From: Haliclystus octoradiatus
Lineage: Eukaryota; Cnidaria; Staurozoa; Stauromedusae; Haliclystidae
DNA length: 64,000 nucleotides
Reading direction: 5' to 3'
Assembly (NCBI GenBank): GCA_916610825.1
Contig: OU744454.1
Coordinates: forward strand, 13,035,141 to 13,099,140
Shown here one piece after another: positions 29,350 to 43,200 of the stretch (position 1 is the stretch's first letter; every line of letters begins with the position of its first letter). The position numbers and the translations under genes were made by a program. The notes beneath the pieces were generated by a model. It worked only from the letters and a program-made list of their open reading frames with translations, was not told the origin of the DNA and did not search any database.

Positions 29350-32341
29350 ATGATGTTGTCCGCTCTGTTTTGTTTAGTTATTTTATTTTCAAAACCAACA
29401 ACATCTCTTCGTGTGACATCACTATCGCGTAGTTATAAAAAACATGTTGGATTTGCGTTAAAGGGAAAACATTACAATGAAATTGAAAATTTATCAAAAC
29501 TAAGTTGTACTGTAATGTGCGACAAAGAGAAACCATGTGTTGGAGTTAACTTCATTGTGGATGATTCACTCAACCAAACAAAATGTCAGATGTTTAATGT
29601 TACGGAAAACAATGAACTTGCATTGGAGAAACAAGAAAATTCTACTTATCTTGTTAAGATATACAAGGTATGCTTAAGGCCTGTTAAACTTTTGTATAGC
29701 ATCTGTGTATAAGTTAATTATAGAGTTTGTTGCCTCCCTTGTGTTTCTTTCTTCGATATTTACTGACTTCAGTAACTCGTTCTTCGATTATCTATGTGAA
29801 AGGTTTACAACTTTCGTGATTTTCAGCATCATTTCGTAGACTCTATTAGAATTTAAAAAAGGTTCATTATTTTTCTTCGCCATTATGATAACGCTTGTTA
29901 CAAAGTTTAACTCTGTCGCATTGTTATGTTAATTTGGCTTCATTGTAAGAAAGCATTATATTTAGATATATTTGTATAGCAACGAAATTAATTTCTTCAC
30001 AATCTGATTGGCTTAGAGCTATGATGCAAATCACCCTATTAACGCGAAAGCAAAACGATTTTTTTTCCTGTTAATTAAATGTCTAGCATACTATTTCTGT
30101 TGAGCGAGGATCGTCTCAAACTAATAAGAGTGTTATCGGATGGCAATGCAGTTTGCCTTCCTTGATTCAGTGTTTCATTGAAGGAGGTTTGGAATAGTAG
30201 ACTTCATTATGGAAAAGAACGAACGCCACGCTCTACAATTGTCAAAATATTATGGCAGTTTATAGGGAGTTTTGTTTTTAATACGAGACGGGAAAGAAAT
30301 TGAGGTCTATTTTCATCACATGTCGGCTTGGCAACAGTTTTATATTTCCCAGAGTTACAATGTCAACATTTGAACAGTATATACCTCCCTTCTATTGAAC
30401 ATGTTTCGCTAGCAGTCAGCACAAAACCTATTTTCCCACGTGGAAATTCTCCATCATTGAATGAACATTCTTCTACTCTTCATTCCATCAGCCACCTGAA
30501 GATTGCATAGCAGCACAAGAGGGTACAAACAAAACCAGTGGCATCTACACATTACTTTTTATGGGTTTCAAGATGTTCAATGCCTTCTGTGACATGGAAT
30601 TAAAAGAAGGAGGTAGGCATATCTAAAACATTTTTAACGTTAATAGTGCAGTAGCACTCATGAATGTATCATATCCTAGTAGGAAATTGTCGAATTTTGA
30701 CCTGAATTGTGTGTGCATAGAGAGAAGTGACCATTGTTTGACAGTATTTTGGCAAATTGAATTGCTCGATTTCATTCGATTTCAATATTAAAAAGTTGGT
30801 TGATGAATGAAACAATATCTACTCTATCATAAAGCTAAAAAATTGTGTAATTTAAAAAGTTTTAGTCTTTAATGTAGCAGTATATATATATATATATTTA
30901 TTATTCTTATTACTGGGTTGGAGGTCGAGCCTTAGATAATGTTTTCTATTGTCCAGCTTTTAGATTTATGACCCACAAATTTGCCGAATGTTTTCTATCA
31001 AGTTTCGGGATTGTTTATCAGAGATATTTATTAAACAGATTTATAAACAGGCAGACTGCATGAAATATTTGTGAGGTACTCATATTTGTTGCACACTCCG
31101 AGTTTTCTTCTATATACAGTGAAACCTGTATCTAGCAGCCAGCTGAGAGATGTAGATAAATTGACCATTATAGGCAGGTGGCCCTTATATGCAGGTTTGA
31201 TTCAATAGATTCAATACTACTTTAAACATTGCAAAAGTGACCTCTATAGACAGGTGTCTGCTGTATAGAGGGGACCGTTATAACAGGTTTGACTGTACAA
31301 AGAACTTACTCCATTATTTGTATGCTCCTTACACTACATTGAAACTTTAGGGTGGTTAGTAATTCAGCGAAGAAATGATGGGATCGAGGATTTCAATAGA
31401 CCACGCATTGACTACGAAAACGGATTTGGAGATCTTAACTTTGATTTTTGGCTTGGTTTGAAAGCCCTGCATGAAATTACAACCTCTGTTCCTCAAACTC
31501 TTCGAATTGATCTTTGGTATGCAGGGGAACGAAGATATGCAGAATATGATACGTTCGTAGTGGGGAATTCTTCTGATGACTACAGGCTGTTGGTATCTGG
31601 GTACTCAGGTATTTACTAATAGATTTTCTATATAATAGTTTTACTTTGGAAATCACATTGCTTATTCGCATTACATCGGGATTTAAGCAAGAGTTGATGC
31701 ATGGGTTGCCATGCTTCTCCGCAGTGACATAGGGAGACAAAGGTGACATTCAATGATTGAACGAACCACAGGCGAGTCTATTATAGCTTTCAGTGTGTCG
31801 GACAACATCTGCAGGACAGGAATTCTGCGATGAGGGATAGTAAAACTCTTACCCGTTCTTGAAGAAAAACAAAAAACACGACTATTTAAAAGTGCTATAG
31901 TCTCCAAAGTTTTTGAATATATGTCAACAAAGACTTTCTTCTTTTCGTTTGCATTCAAGTCCTTCAAGTTCTTCACAAGTCTATGGCTACATTTTAACCT
32001 TCTCCTAAAACCATCATTGCTATGATAATCCTTCTTCTTGTAAGCAGAATGTAATGCATAACATGTTGACTTATTACATCAGGAACAGCTGGTAATACTT
32101 TCAAGGAGAACAGTGGTAGGAAATTCTCAACTAAAGAAAAAGATTTGGACGGAAATAATCAAAGAAATTGTGCTGTATTGATGAAAGGGGGATGGTGGTA
32201 CAATAGGTGTTATCAGGTAGCATTGAATAGTGAACACAGGAAAAATAATACCGAATGTGATTACAGTGGATTAATTTGGATTGGTATTAATAATTCTTGC
32301 TCACTTGACGCAGCCGAAATGAAAATCAAGCCAAAATCTCG

Positions 32342-32345
<4 letters not shown>
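29350..32345 (+). CDS. PAN/apple plus fibrinogen-domain secreted protein, gene C
   Basis: Four exons: 29350-29667, 30492-30612, 31351-31608 and 32083-32345 (960 nt, 319 aa, stop TGA). Exons 2 and 3 have exactly the same lengths and phases as in gene B (121 and 258 nt). Domain order: signal peptide (MLSALFCLVILF), PAN/apple-like segment with LSCTVMC, EKPC and TKCQMF, then the fibrinogen-related domain with PEDCIAAQEG, FCDMEL, GGWLVIQRRNDG, DYENGFGDLNFDFWLGL, CAVLMKGGWWYNRCYQ and the C-terminal SLDAAEMKIKPKSR. Start choice: two adjacent ATGs; the second (29353) aligns with gene B. It is oriented opposite to gene B, so the pair is divergent with the receptor between them. Probably a secreted lectin-like protein. 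The last exon is followed at once by an ATT microsatellite, so the 3' UTR is unusual. Confidence 0.87.
31117..31295. mobile_element. Pogo/Tigger-like MITE with TA target site
   Basis: Begins CAGTGAAACCTGTAT and ends ACAGGTTTGACTG, with TA on both sides (31115-31116 and 31296-31297). The interior has AAATTGACCATTATAGGCAG and GACCGTTATAACAGG in inverted arrangement. CAGT...AACC ends with TA targets are typical of pogo/Tigger-derived MITEs. It lies in intron 2 of gene C. Other copies lie near 21.3, 41.0, 51.6 and 54.2 kb. Confidence 0.75.
31660..31790. repeat. Repeat copy 1 flanking the last exon of gene C
   Basis: The segment around CTTATTCGCATTACATCGG, GGGTTGCC and CCACAGGCGA recurs at 32585-32730 as CTTATTCGCACTACATCGG, GGGTTGCC and CCGCAGGCGA. 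The two copies are in the same orientation on either side of exon 4. It is a dispersed or locally duplicated repeat, in intron 3. Confidence 0.6.
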
Positions 32346-32572
<227 letters not shown>

Positions 32573-32584
32573 CAAATTACTTTG

Positions 32585-32730
32585 CAAATCGCATTACTTA
32601 TTCGCACTACATCGGAGTTAAATTAAGAGTCCATGCACGGGTTGCCGTATGCTTCATCACAAAGCTGCTGGGGATGTTGGAAAACAAGAGTGATGCGTAT
32701 TGAATAAATAAGCCGCAGGCGAAATCATAT
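32585..32730. repeat. Repeat copy 2 downstream of gene C
   Basis: Partner of 31660-31790, more diverged; see that entry for the shared words. Confidence 0.55.
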
Positions 32731-32805
32731 ATAATTACTAGTCTAAATCTGTTCAACTTATATTTATTATATATATCGGGTAATTAAGTAAACAAAAATG
32801 TTCTT

Positions 32806-33705
32806 CAAATGCACATGACAACTAAAAATCCAGAATCGAGTAGCCCAGGCAAAATAAATAGGAATGGCGTCAATATTTTTTTGATTTGGACTCTTATAAG
32901 TTGAGTTATTTAATGTTGAAAGTATCATATTTCAGAAATAGTGCTCCTTCGCGGTGGTCGGTCTCGCGAAAAAGAAATGGTCCACTTTCCAGAACAGATA
33001 TGCTTATATCTTTGGGACACCTTGTTGGCCATAATTGACTGAAATTGAACGTGAATTGTAGAGTTGAGAAAGGTTTTAATAGACTTTGATGGTGCTTTTC
33101 TGTCAAAGAGGTGTTGAATCACTGGATCAACGCATTTCATAAAACAAAATGTTGAGTACTTAAACAGCGGCAAAACGCCTTGTATCCTCTTCGCCGCGGG
33201 TGATGATCAACTCATTGCTCAGTTTGGTTGATCTCCCGTGAATACAAAGCGTTTTGCCACTTTGTAAGTATTCAACCCCTTGTTCAAATATGATATGCGT
33301 TGATCCAGTGTTTAACTCCATTTTGAGAGAAGTACTCCATCGCAGTCTAATAAAACATAATAAAACCTTTCTAAAATTCAGGCATATATGGCCGACAAGG
33401 TGTCTAAGGGATCTAAGGATTTGGGCATATCTATTCTGGAAAAGCGACCATTTCTTTTTCACGAGAAGGATGTTACGATTTTTTCTAGACTTTGTTATTT
33501 TTCATAGTGGGGTCTCTTGTCATTTCAAAATGAGTTCCGACTTTCGAAGGAACACTATTTTTGAAACGTGGTACTTTCAACAGTAAATAATTCAGCTTAT
33601 AAGAGTCCAAATCAAAAAATTATTGTCGCTTTTCCTATCTATTTTGCATGGTCTACTCGATTCCCGAAAATCATTTTTTGGTGTCATGTGCACTTTGAAT
33701 CATAT
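32806..33705. repeat. 900-bp fold-back element
   Basis: Outer arms: AATCGAGTAG at the left against CTACTCGATT at the right, then TTTGATTTGGACTCTTATAA against its complement. Inner arms: AGCGTTTTGCCAC against GGCAAAACGCCTT near the centre (33160-33260). The arms have diverged, and no target duplication was found. Short frames inside show no family motif. Confidence 0.7.
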
Positions 33706-33919
33706 CAAGAAACAAAATCATGTAAATAAATATTGCAAATGTAAATCGATATAAATGTTTGTTATAAATGAAACACAGATTCGGCGTATACTTGATTCTG
33801 ATGTTTGCTCTTATGCGCTCTTCTGACGGAATTTATTTCAATTGAAATCACAACAGTACGTCACCTCTCAGTAATATACAAGTAGGAAGATTTATGTTGT
33901 TATTAAATCATTTACACTT

Positions 33920-34288
33920 GTAATAGTAATGTGGACGGTGTCGCCCTACCGAAGGCACCCGTACCACTCCTCTATTTCTAGAAGAGTGGCTCTTTTCGCT
34001 AAGAGCAATGATGTTTAACGCTCCTTAGATCTCAGCCGCGACACTGCAGATCAATTTCAACAGATTTCATGGCAGATAGGCCTTGATTGTCAATGCGCAA
34101 CGATGCGCCGCAGCTACTCACAATGCAATTCCTGCTGAACCATTCCATCCGCCATCCTTAGATGGTACTCATTTGATGTTTCAGATAAAGTCAAGGCTGA
34201 GTTGACCTGAGGGGGATTTGAACCACAGTCGATCAGATATGATACGATCTGAAGTTCGGTTGCTCTGCCAACTGAGCTAATACATCCA
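33920..34288 (-). mobile_element. tRNA-headed SINE (family 1), with 10-bp target duplication
   Basis: On the minus strand the 5' end resembles a tRNA: an A-box-like TTAGCTCAGTTGGCAGAGC and a B-box-like GGTTCAAATCC. A roughly 280-bp body follows, containing GCGCAACGATGCGC-like and GAGGAGTGGTACGGGTGCC-like segments, ending GACACCGTCCACATTACT. ATTTACACTT flanks it on both sides (33910-33919 and 34289-34298). Known for SINEs: RNA polymerase III transcription from the tRNA-like head and LINE-dependent insertion. Other copies lie at 60904, 63246 and 63914. The surrounding 33706-35227 has no recognised gene. Confidence 0.85.
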
Positions 34289-35227
34289 ATTTACACTTAG
34301 CTTATTCTAATGTGTTTAAAATGTATCAGTTACGTTGAAGCTTAGCATGTAGTAATTGCTTTCGTGGTGACACTTCGTAACATGTTGTTCAATAGGTTGC
34401 CGTTGTTTTGTAAAATATTACCAAAAATTTTTATGCAAGGCAATAATGGCGTTTTTTTGTTTTTTTCTGCTTTAAGCTGTAACAGTAGGTAACATTGAAC
34501 ATTCTATTTCTTCATCTATTTTCTTTTCATTTAATGCATATACGTATTCAGATATATTTTAACATATTCTGTATCACCAAAAGAGGATTTATGTTGCAAC
34601 ATCCGGATTTTGAAAGTGCCCAATGTAGATACGGTCTATTATAACCTCATTCCATCTGGCCATCATTTCTGCGCGGCACTCCAGTGACGTATGCTGTGCT
34701 AAATAACGTACTTAATAGAATCATTTATATCATACTCTTCCTGTCTTTCCCACACATGGTGTTTAGATGAATGTGGATGGCTTGACACAATTTAGATGCC
34801 GTGTTGGGAGTTCGAGATTCTTCTGGTAGAACGTTGTTTTCGAGTAAACAGAGCAGCACAACGACGGACAGATTATCTAGCCATTTGATTCGCTAATATG
34901 TTTGGTTAATATCTACTCCTGATCCTTCTCTAACAATGTACACAGCACGGCGTCTGAAATACAGTCCATTTGAGGAATCCAGAATGGCATAAACAATTGC
35001 TTCCCTCGGACTTCCATGGACATAAACACAGCTTCACAAGATAGATAAAGGGAAGTAAAGGGGCACGCTGCGTAGGTCTATCATGAGCATACCTGTCATT
35101 ATGTCTATAACCATCACTTGAATGAGAATTGAGCATATGATATACCTTTTTCACTTGAGTGAAGCAATGTCTCAGAAAAATTGAATTAAGTAACAAGATC
35201 GGTACCACAATATTTGAACATGTGATA

Positions 35228-35232
35228 CAATC

Positions 35233-35284
<52 letters not shown>

Positions 35285-35470
35285 GCAACATTATTAAAGT
35301 GTTGCTATTATTGTTGCTGGTGTCGTTCTCAATGACTCTGCTTCGCGTCTTCTCGACTTTCAAATTAAGTTCACTTATTGTGACGTCACGATGCTTTTAC
35401 TATCATTCCTACTCTGACGTTTACTTCCAGTACTCGTTAAATAAAACATAAAACGAGGCTAAATATTTAT
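35228..35470 (+). repeat. CAA microsatellite plus CAA-family unit, copy 1
   Basis: About 60 bp of (CAA)n is followed by a hairpin (AGCAACATTATTAAAGTGTTGCT) and then TTGTTGCTGGTGTCGTTCTC and TTGTGACGTCACGA. The same body recurs at 36489, 36727 and, inverted, at 37095, so this is a dispersed family and not only a microsatellite. Confidence 0.7.
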
Positions 35471-36488
35471 TCCGTAGGTTACATCGGCGGAGAACTACTG
35501 TGAAAATATAAAGTTGATGACGTCTATTGCTTCGCAAAGTTTACATTTCATAGTGAGATTGTAAGCAAGCTATCAATGCAGCAGAGAATAAAATTTTCAA
35601 TGACATGTTTGAAACAATCAACAGTGCAAGCGTTATAAGGATGGAAGTCATTTAAAGCTGCTGATGAGTTTTCCCGAAGGGAAGATAGATTGTTAAAGAT
35701 AGATGCAGGGAAGCATGTCAACAGAAACAAAATGACAAACTATTTTGCTATTTCAATATCAATTCCAACTTTTATCGCTACAAATTTGCATTTTAAATAA
35801 ATGTTATTATGATAATGAAACTATCTAATAATTCAGATTCATTGATGCGAGATATATGTAATTGAATAGTCAATAAATACTACATAAAACCCACCAGTTT
35901 GCCCTTCGAAGTGTCATGATTCGACAATGACAAACGGTAAATCAGATGAACAAGAATACTTCTTCGAACCATGACTTATTCGAGATTTTCTAATGTTGTC
36001 CGATTTTCGAGCTATTTTCACGATTTCATATTCGTCATTCAATGTATACGAGGAATTTGCAAGAGGAAGAAAGGTTTGTTGGAACGACATAAGCTATTCC
36101 CATTTTATAAATCAAATAGATTATAAAATGGGTTGATATAAAGAAATTAAGTGTTTGATATTTGCATAATAGAAAATATAAAATGAATTTAGTTTCATAT
36201 AAATGAAATTAAATATAATCAATAAACGAATCCAATCACTATAATAACGATCGATAATAAACTATAGGTAAAACAAACAAACGTCAGCAACATAAAAACA
36301 TAAAAAGAACATTTAATACTTTGGATATGATCCACAAACTTGACGTGTCCTTAGATTTCTTTTAAAAGTTGTTAAAGAGGAAGAGGCAAGATTTGAGAAG
36401 ATCTTAATAAATATATGTAAATAAACTGCATTATTCATCATATGAAGATGTCAATTTGATTGCCTCATCAATCTAACAACATCGGCAA

Positions 36489-36600
36489 CAGCGACACTGC
36501 ATAACAAATGTTGCTATTTTTGCTGCTGGTGTCGTCGTTCTCTGTTGATGACTCTCCTTCATTCCTTTTTGAAATTCAAATGAAGCTATACTATCAATAC
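36489..36600 (+). repeat. CAA-family unit, copy 2
   Basis: Contains GCGACACTGCATAACAAATG, GCTGCTGGTGTCGTCGTTCT and CTCCTTCATTCC, matching copies 1 and 3 with mismatches. Confidence 0.6.
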
Positions 36601-36604
36601 TGCA

Positions 36605-37305
<701 letters not shown>

Positions 37306-37759
37306 TGTTAATCTTGAGTCAGCTGGATTCACATGTTTACATATATCATGAATAAGAATGGAATTGCGCCTCTCGCTATAATTGATACCTGCCCTCAGTG
37401 CCTTCAGTATATATTTCAGAAAGGATCGTGAAGTACTGTTATGCCAATGCATATTGCAATATCGTCTTCCCCTCTCCTCGATTCCTTTGTAACCCCTGTG
37501 ATTTATATTATAACATTGATTCTATTATGATATCTGATCGAGCTTGGTCGTACTATTCTATTCTCTTAATTTAATAGCTATAAGTACCTGCACAACAGTA
37601 CTATTTTACTGCTGATATGTCAACACTTTTTCTTAATGTTCTTGAGATATCTTTAAATGTTTTACATTTTCTTTTATATCACAGAGGTCTTAATTTTTTA
37701 TAGAAGAGTGAAATTTGATATGATATATTATTGTAAAATCATAGAACGTGTAACGTATG

Positions 37760-38160
37760 TATGTATGTATGTATTTTATTTTGTCAACAATAGTGACAGG
37801 CAAATACTGGGAAACTTGTGGCTCCCACTTATGTAAAGCCGTTAAAAAATGCTAAAGTAGGTTATCAGGATAAAAGTTTTACAAACAAAATTGCTACTCA
37901 AATATTTACAAGGCATTTAGAACTATCTAGCGAAGTTAAAAAGGTTATAAGATAAAACTTAAAGGTTACGACATTTGTACTAAAATATTTACAAGGCATT
38001 TAGATCTATGCGAGCTAATCAACGCTTGAATGCTGGAACTGTCTTTGAAATAACACATTTCTCTGACAGAGAGTTCCATCAAGGTATGACACGGTTGCAC
38101 AAAAGTCATTATGAACGGATTTTGTGTAATACTGATCGCTGATTGGTTGCTGTTGATGTT
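37760..38160 (-). mobile_element. LINE 3'-end remnant (CR1/L2-like)
   Basis: Read on the minus strand, interrupted by stops, the segment gives CNRVIP.WNSLSEKCVISKTVPAFKR, the motif found at the C-terminus of many CR1/L2-type reverse transcriptases (RVI..WN.LP...V...S...FK..L). It ends in a short ATAC repeat (37757-37772 region), like the tails of such LINEs. Two other C-terminal remnants lie at 51105 and 53721. Confidence 0.6.
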
Positions 38161-38370
38161 TGCATCGGAGGACAGAAAGCTGAGTACCGTTTTATATGTT
38201 TAGTGTTACATAATTATTGTACTGTATAGGAGACATAGAAATTACAATTGCAGTAGGTAATAATAACAATGAATTCAGAGAAATAAAATGGTATGATATC
38301 CTAAAACGTCGAGTTAAGAACAGGTCAAGAAAATCTTAAAAATGTGCAACGAAAAGAACTCAGAAGCATG

Positions 38371-38617
38371 GTGCGGCCTTGGTGTAGTGGCTAGGGCGTT
38401 GGACCACGGCCCGCAGGGTCTCGGGTTCAATCCTTTGCCGGAGCACTATAGGTTGACATCCGGCATATTTGGCGTCAGGAAGGGCATCCGGCTATTACAC
38501 GTGGCCAGCTTCAAAATACTAACAAATTAACCAACCACCCCGGTGAAAAAAGCTGCAAGCTTACCCGGTTTGTGTATAAATGACAAATCCAAAAAAAATA
38601 AAAAATAAAAAAAATAA
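38371..38617 (+). mobile_element. tRNA-headed SINE (family 2)
   Basis: The head has an A-box-like TGGTGTAGTGGCTAGGGCG and a B-box-like GGGTTCAATCC. The body has AGGAAGGGCATCCGGCTA and ACCACCCCGGTGAAAAAAGC, with an A-rich tail. A well-preserved minus copy lies at 57462-57703, and older copies at about 42537 and 52034. The wider 38618-40050 stretch has no recognised gene. Confidence 0.8.
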
Positions 38618-40050
38618 CTTAGCATAATTATATATTTCAGTTGATCGGGGTCCAGGGGTTAACTCAACCCTCCAAAGTCCCCGTCCATGCAATGCTGATG
38701 ATACCACCGGACTCAGGCTGGATGGTGCTAGGACTTCCCCGAACTTGCAAAGTATGTAAACACATCAGGTTAGGGAAAAGGATCGATTTAATACTATATT
38801 AGACAGTTTCAATTGCCTATCTAATTTCACCTGATCACGAAAATGAAATCATTGTTGGCTAGTACCAAAGTTGATAGAAAAATGTTATAATACGAATCTT
38901 GCAGTGATGAAGTACACCAAAAGATTCATATCCAAACATTCCAAAGAAAATTCTATATAACACCCTTGTGTTACCCCATTTAGATTATTTTTGTGTAGTC
39001 TTGGGTCGTGTAATCAGGGCTTACTAGATGAAATTCCTTGTCTACAGAACGCATGACTCCGTTTGATACTTTGCTGCAATTATCGTACTTCAATCGCTGA
39101 TATGTGAGCAATACAAATACGTCAGTACTGTTTATTGATCGTTGGCGAGGTGAATATCTGCTGACCTCGCACCTCAGTCATTATGCCGATATTCATCGAG
39201 CCTGACCTAAATGTCTTTTAGCTAATAATTGATGGCTCAATTTAGAGGCAAATAAATAACTGTAACATATGCATTTTAATCCAGTATTTTTTATATTCAA
39301 ATCCATTATTGTTGTATTACGAATTCAAATTAAGATCGTCTTTCCACCATAACATTTAGAATCACGGAATGGCTTTATTAGCTCAAATGCATATAAAATG
39401 GTCATAGAAACGGGGAAAAGATTACAAAATTGCTATATGTCTGAATTTTTATATATCACGATTCCATTCTCAAAATACGAATCCGACTATCAGCGAAGTC
39501 TTAAATGAGATATCATGTGCCATATTTAGCAAAGGTTTGTACTGGAAGTGTTATGTTTGGTGCTTCACCAAGACTTCAAATGCCAGTCAGGACCTTCAAG
39601 ACTTCAAGACCAGCTGTGTGTTGATATTGGAGACGTGACTGCGCTTTACGAATTGATCACTGTTGGACCAATCGAATTGCTTGAAATTCGTATTGACCTT
39701 TTGGTCGATGACTAATCTATGGACTTCCAATATAACCTATACGATTGCGCTTGCCTACTTTTCGAAATCTCTCTCAAAGGTGTGGATGTAGAAATATTGG
39801 AACATCAAGCGGGATAGAATACTAGAGTTTGTGTGAAGAAGGAAAATAGAAATAAATTTTACCATGGGATATTTAGGATGTGGGAAATCAACAGAGTTTG
39901 AGACTGAAAAATAACCCAATCAAAAGTATAGAAAAACAATTCAATTTATCTAATCAGTATAAAAAAAACAAGATTCTACAATGAATATTATAAAATAGTT
40001 ATATTCAAATACCACGAAGAGTCTTCAGACTTTAACAATTCATAACAAAA

Positions 40051-40189
40051 ACTAACGCTAATGATTTGATTCTGACAACGTTTCGACTTCACAAAAAGCC
40101 ATTAACAAGTCTATAAAATATAAATAAGCTATGATAATGGTATTTTGTGAGTCGAAACGTTGTCAAAATAAAATAATTAGCGTTAGCAT
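40051..40189. repeat. Inverted repeat with GTCGAAACGTTGTC in both arms
   Basis: CTAACGCTAATGATTTGATT...CTGACAACGTTTCGACTTCACAAAA pairs with TTTTGTGAGTCGAAACGTTGTC...ATTAGCGTTAG across a short centre. The GUCGAAACG word is what follows helix II in the hammerhead ribozymes found in Penelope-like terminal repeats, but the CTGATGA core box is not intact in either arm. It lies about 60 bp beyond the SELENBP stop codon and could be in its 3' UTR. Confidence 0.55.
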
Positions 40190-40245
40190 GCATTTGTTCG
40201 CGAAATATTCAAATATATTCATTCATTAATTAGTGTGTGTCTCAA

Positions 40246-43200
40246 TTAAAGCCATATATCAGAAGTGCAATCGCCACCAGGGTATCTCATTTCATGTGCT
40301 AATGCAGGACCATTTGGTTCAGTACCAAAATCAACTAAGAAATCTTTGTTGATAGTTAACCCACCCTTTTCTGTATCAACATCAAATTGTAACATCATAG
40401 AGCCATTCCTATATATAAACAAAAAAATAATCATGACCATAATTATCCTAAATCTGTTCCACACGACCCTCTATTCCAATCTATATAATATATTCACCAT
40501 GAGTTCTGAAAGCTGCATTTAAAAATGGGGTACTGAGAAAGGGAAGAAATTTAAAGCTTTCACGAATCACTATGAGAAAAATTTGCAAGATCACAGACAA
40601 ACATGGAGAAATAACCACAAATCACAACAAAAATATGCGTATGTATTTCAATAGCCCAAGCCTGTTTCTATCTTATGCTTGTTGCTGCTTTACAAATATG
40701 TGATGTTTCCATCAATACTAGGTATACAAGATATAATACTGAACTAAGATAGTGAAACTCAATTTGTATTTTCACGATGTCAATGTTCTCAACGGAAGTG
40801 TCTGTCAACTTTGAACTGTGAACACCTCCTTGTGCGATCATATAGCAATATGGTTAGGTCCTGAGACTGTTTAACGTTGGCTTAACGACAAGCAAAGCTT
40901 GCTGGGGCCAGCTACCAAACTCGATTTCAAGAAATTACATAGTACTGAAGTAACTAAACAGTCAAACCTGCATAACGATCATCTCTATAGTGGTCACCCG
41001 TGCAATGTCTAACAGCAATAACTATTTTCTATTGGACAAAACCTGTATATAAAGGCCACCTGCATACAACGGACAATTCCTCCATATCTCATAGTCATAG
41101 TGCTGACGGCTGTTATATACAGGTTTCACTGTTGCTCTTCGACTCCACGGTAACAACAAAAACAATGAAAAAGGCTTCTGGTAATTTGAAACTCTTGAAT
41201 ATATTATAATAGAAATGACAGAGAACTTACTTGACCATATCTGGATAAAATTGGCAATCCCATGCACTGAATAATGACGATGTTGCATACAATCGTTTGC
41301 CATCAAGAGATAACTGTAACATCTGTGGTGCACCATGAACACGTTTACCTTTCAAGGTAACTGGTGCTGGTTGCTCTGTTAATTCAGAATCAGATGTAAC
41401 TTTGACGCCACTATCGTTGACAATACTACCATTAACAAAGCACTATAATGTAAACAAATCACAACAGCATGTTTACACTATGAGTAAACATGGTCAAGCA
41501 AAAAGTGTCATGTGAAAAAGATACTGAGATCATGAACTTCAATAAATGTCAACATATATCATGAACTGTTCATGAACACCTTATAAACAGTTCATGAACG
41601 TTAGATAGCTTGTTTTTTTTTATGAACCTTTTATAAACCATTTACAGACAGTTACATGCACTTGCGATGAAAGTTAATGAGTTCATTAGTGTGAAATAAC
41701 TGGAATTGAATACTTGAGGTATTTCATAAAGTTGATGTGAACAGTTCATTATTTATTCTTGAAAATGCTGGCACTTTCACTTTCATGATGATTTTCTAAT
41801 GCGGTTATTCGTTAACCATTCCTTGTGAATATTATGAAATGCATAAAGCATGAAAGTCAAATGTTTAGCCTGCGTACTAACCCAATGGATTTTTTCTGAA
41901 ACCACATGGTCTGTGAACCAACACCGCACTGTCTGCCTTGAAATTTTCAGTGAGATGTGTATATTGTTTACACATTACGTCGTACTATCACTAAGTGCGC
42001 TGTGGCGGCTGTTAGATAGCTAGATGTTGATGAATATTGATATTTTGTGACAGTGTGCGAAAGAGGGTTTGAATGATTTACCAAATTTATTTATACGCTA
42101 TGTTTCCTAGACAGAAAATCACATTTTGGTTCACAGATCATATGGTTTCATAAACAAACTTTGGGGGTAGGCTACTATGCAGGCTGTCTAAAGTTTTGAT
42201 TTTATGGAACCTTTTCATGAATCCTCCTTATGAACTTTCCATAGTTGTTAGCCCAATTGTATTGTGTATCGTAGTGAATGTGACTATCTCCAGTTAATTA
42301 TGGTGGCTTTATCGGCTCTTTAAACTTTAAAAATATCTCAACTGTCATATTAGTGTCTACGAGTTATCTACTCTGCTATTACCTGCCCAACTAATTTTGG
42401 ATTTCTGCGATCAGTAATGTCGTACTGTCTAACATCTCCATGTAACCAATTGCTAAAGTAGAGGAATCGATCATCCAATGAAATTAAGATGTCTGTAATT
42501 AATCCTGAAATAATAAATAATTTTCGATAACAATGCTGCCTTTATGTAGTGGTTAGAGCGTTGAGCCTCAGCCTGCAGGGTCTTAGGTTCAATCCCAAAG
42601 CAGAGAAAGGGTTGGTCGGCGTTAGAAAGGGTATACTGATATTAAATGCACACACTCTTCAAAATACAAACAAAATTAGCAAGCCATCCCGGCGATAAAA
42701 AGCCAAACCATACCCCTGCGAAAAAAGTTCATGAGTTCATAAACGTGAAATTGCCCAAAAGTTCATGAACAGTTCATAACTTGTTCATGGACAGTTCATG
42801 AACTGCTCATGAACTTTTGGGCAATTTCACGTTCATGAAGTGTTCATGAACTCTTTGTGACTGTTCATGAACTCATGGATTTTTTTCGCAGGGGTAGTTA
42901 CGATATATAACATTCTCCAGCCGTCACAGTCTCGGAGATAATAAATGAATTGCGTTAATCATTCATTTAAATCTGACATTCATACGTATAAAGTGTGACC
43001 TCACATATGATATCTAGACAGTGAAATCATTTCACAGTTTCATTCTAGATCGATTTGGAGCATTGGAAATTTGACTGAAAAAGTAATACTGTGTGACACA
43101 CAAGTGCAATCATTCATGAACTGTTCACGAGGAGGTTAATGAATTAGAGTAAAACTTAACCTCACAGACATCGAGCAACTAATGAATAATTCATGAAGTT

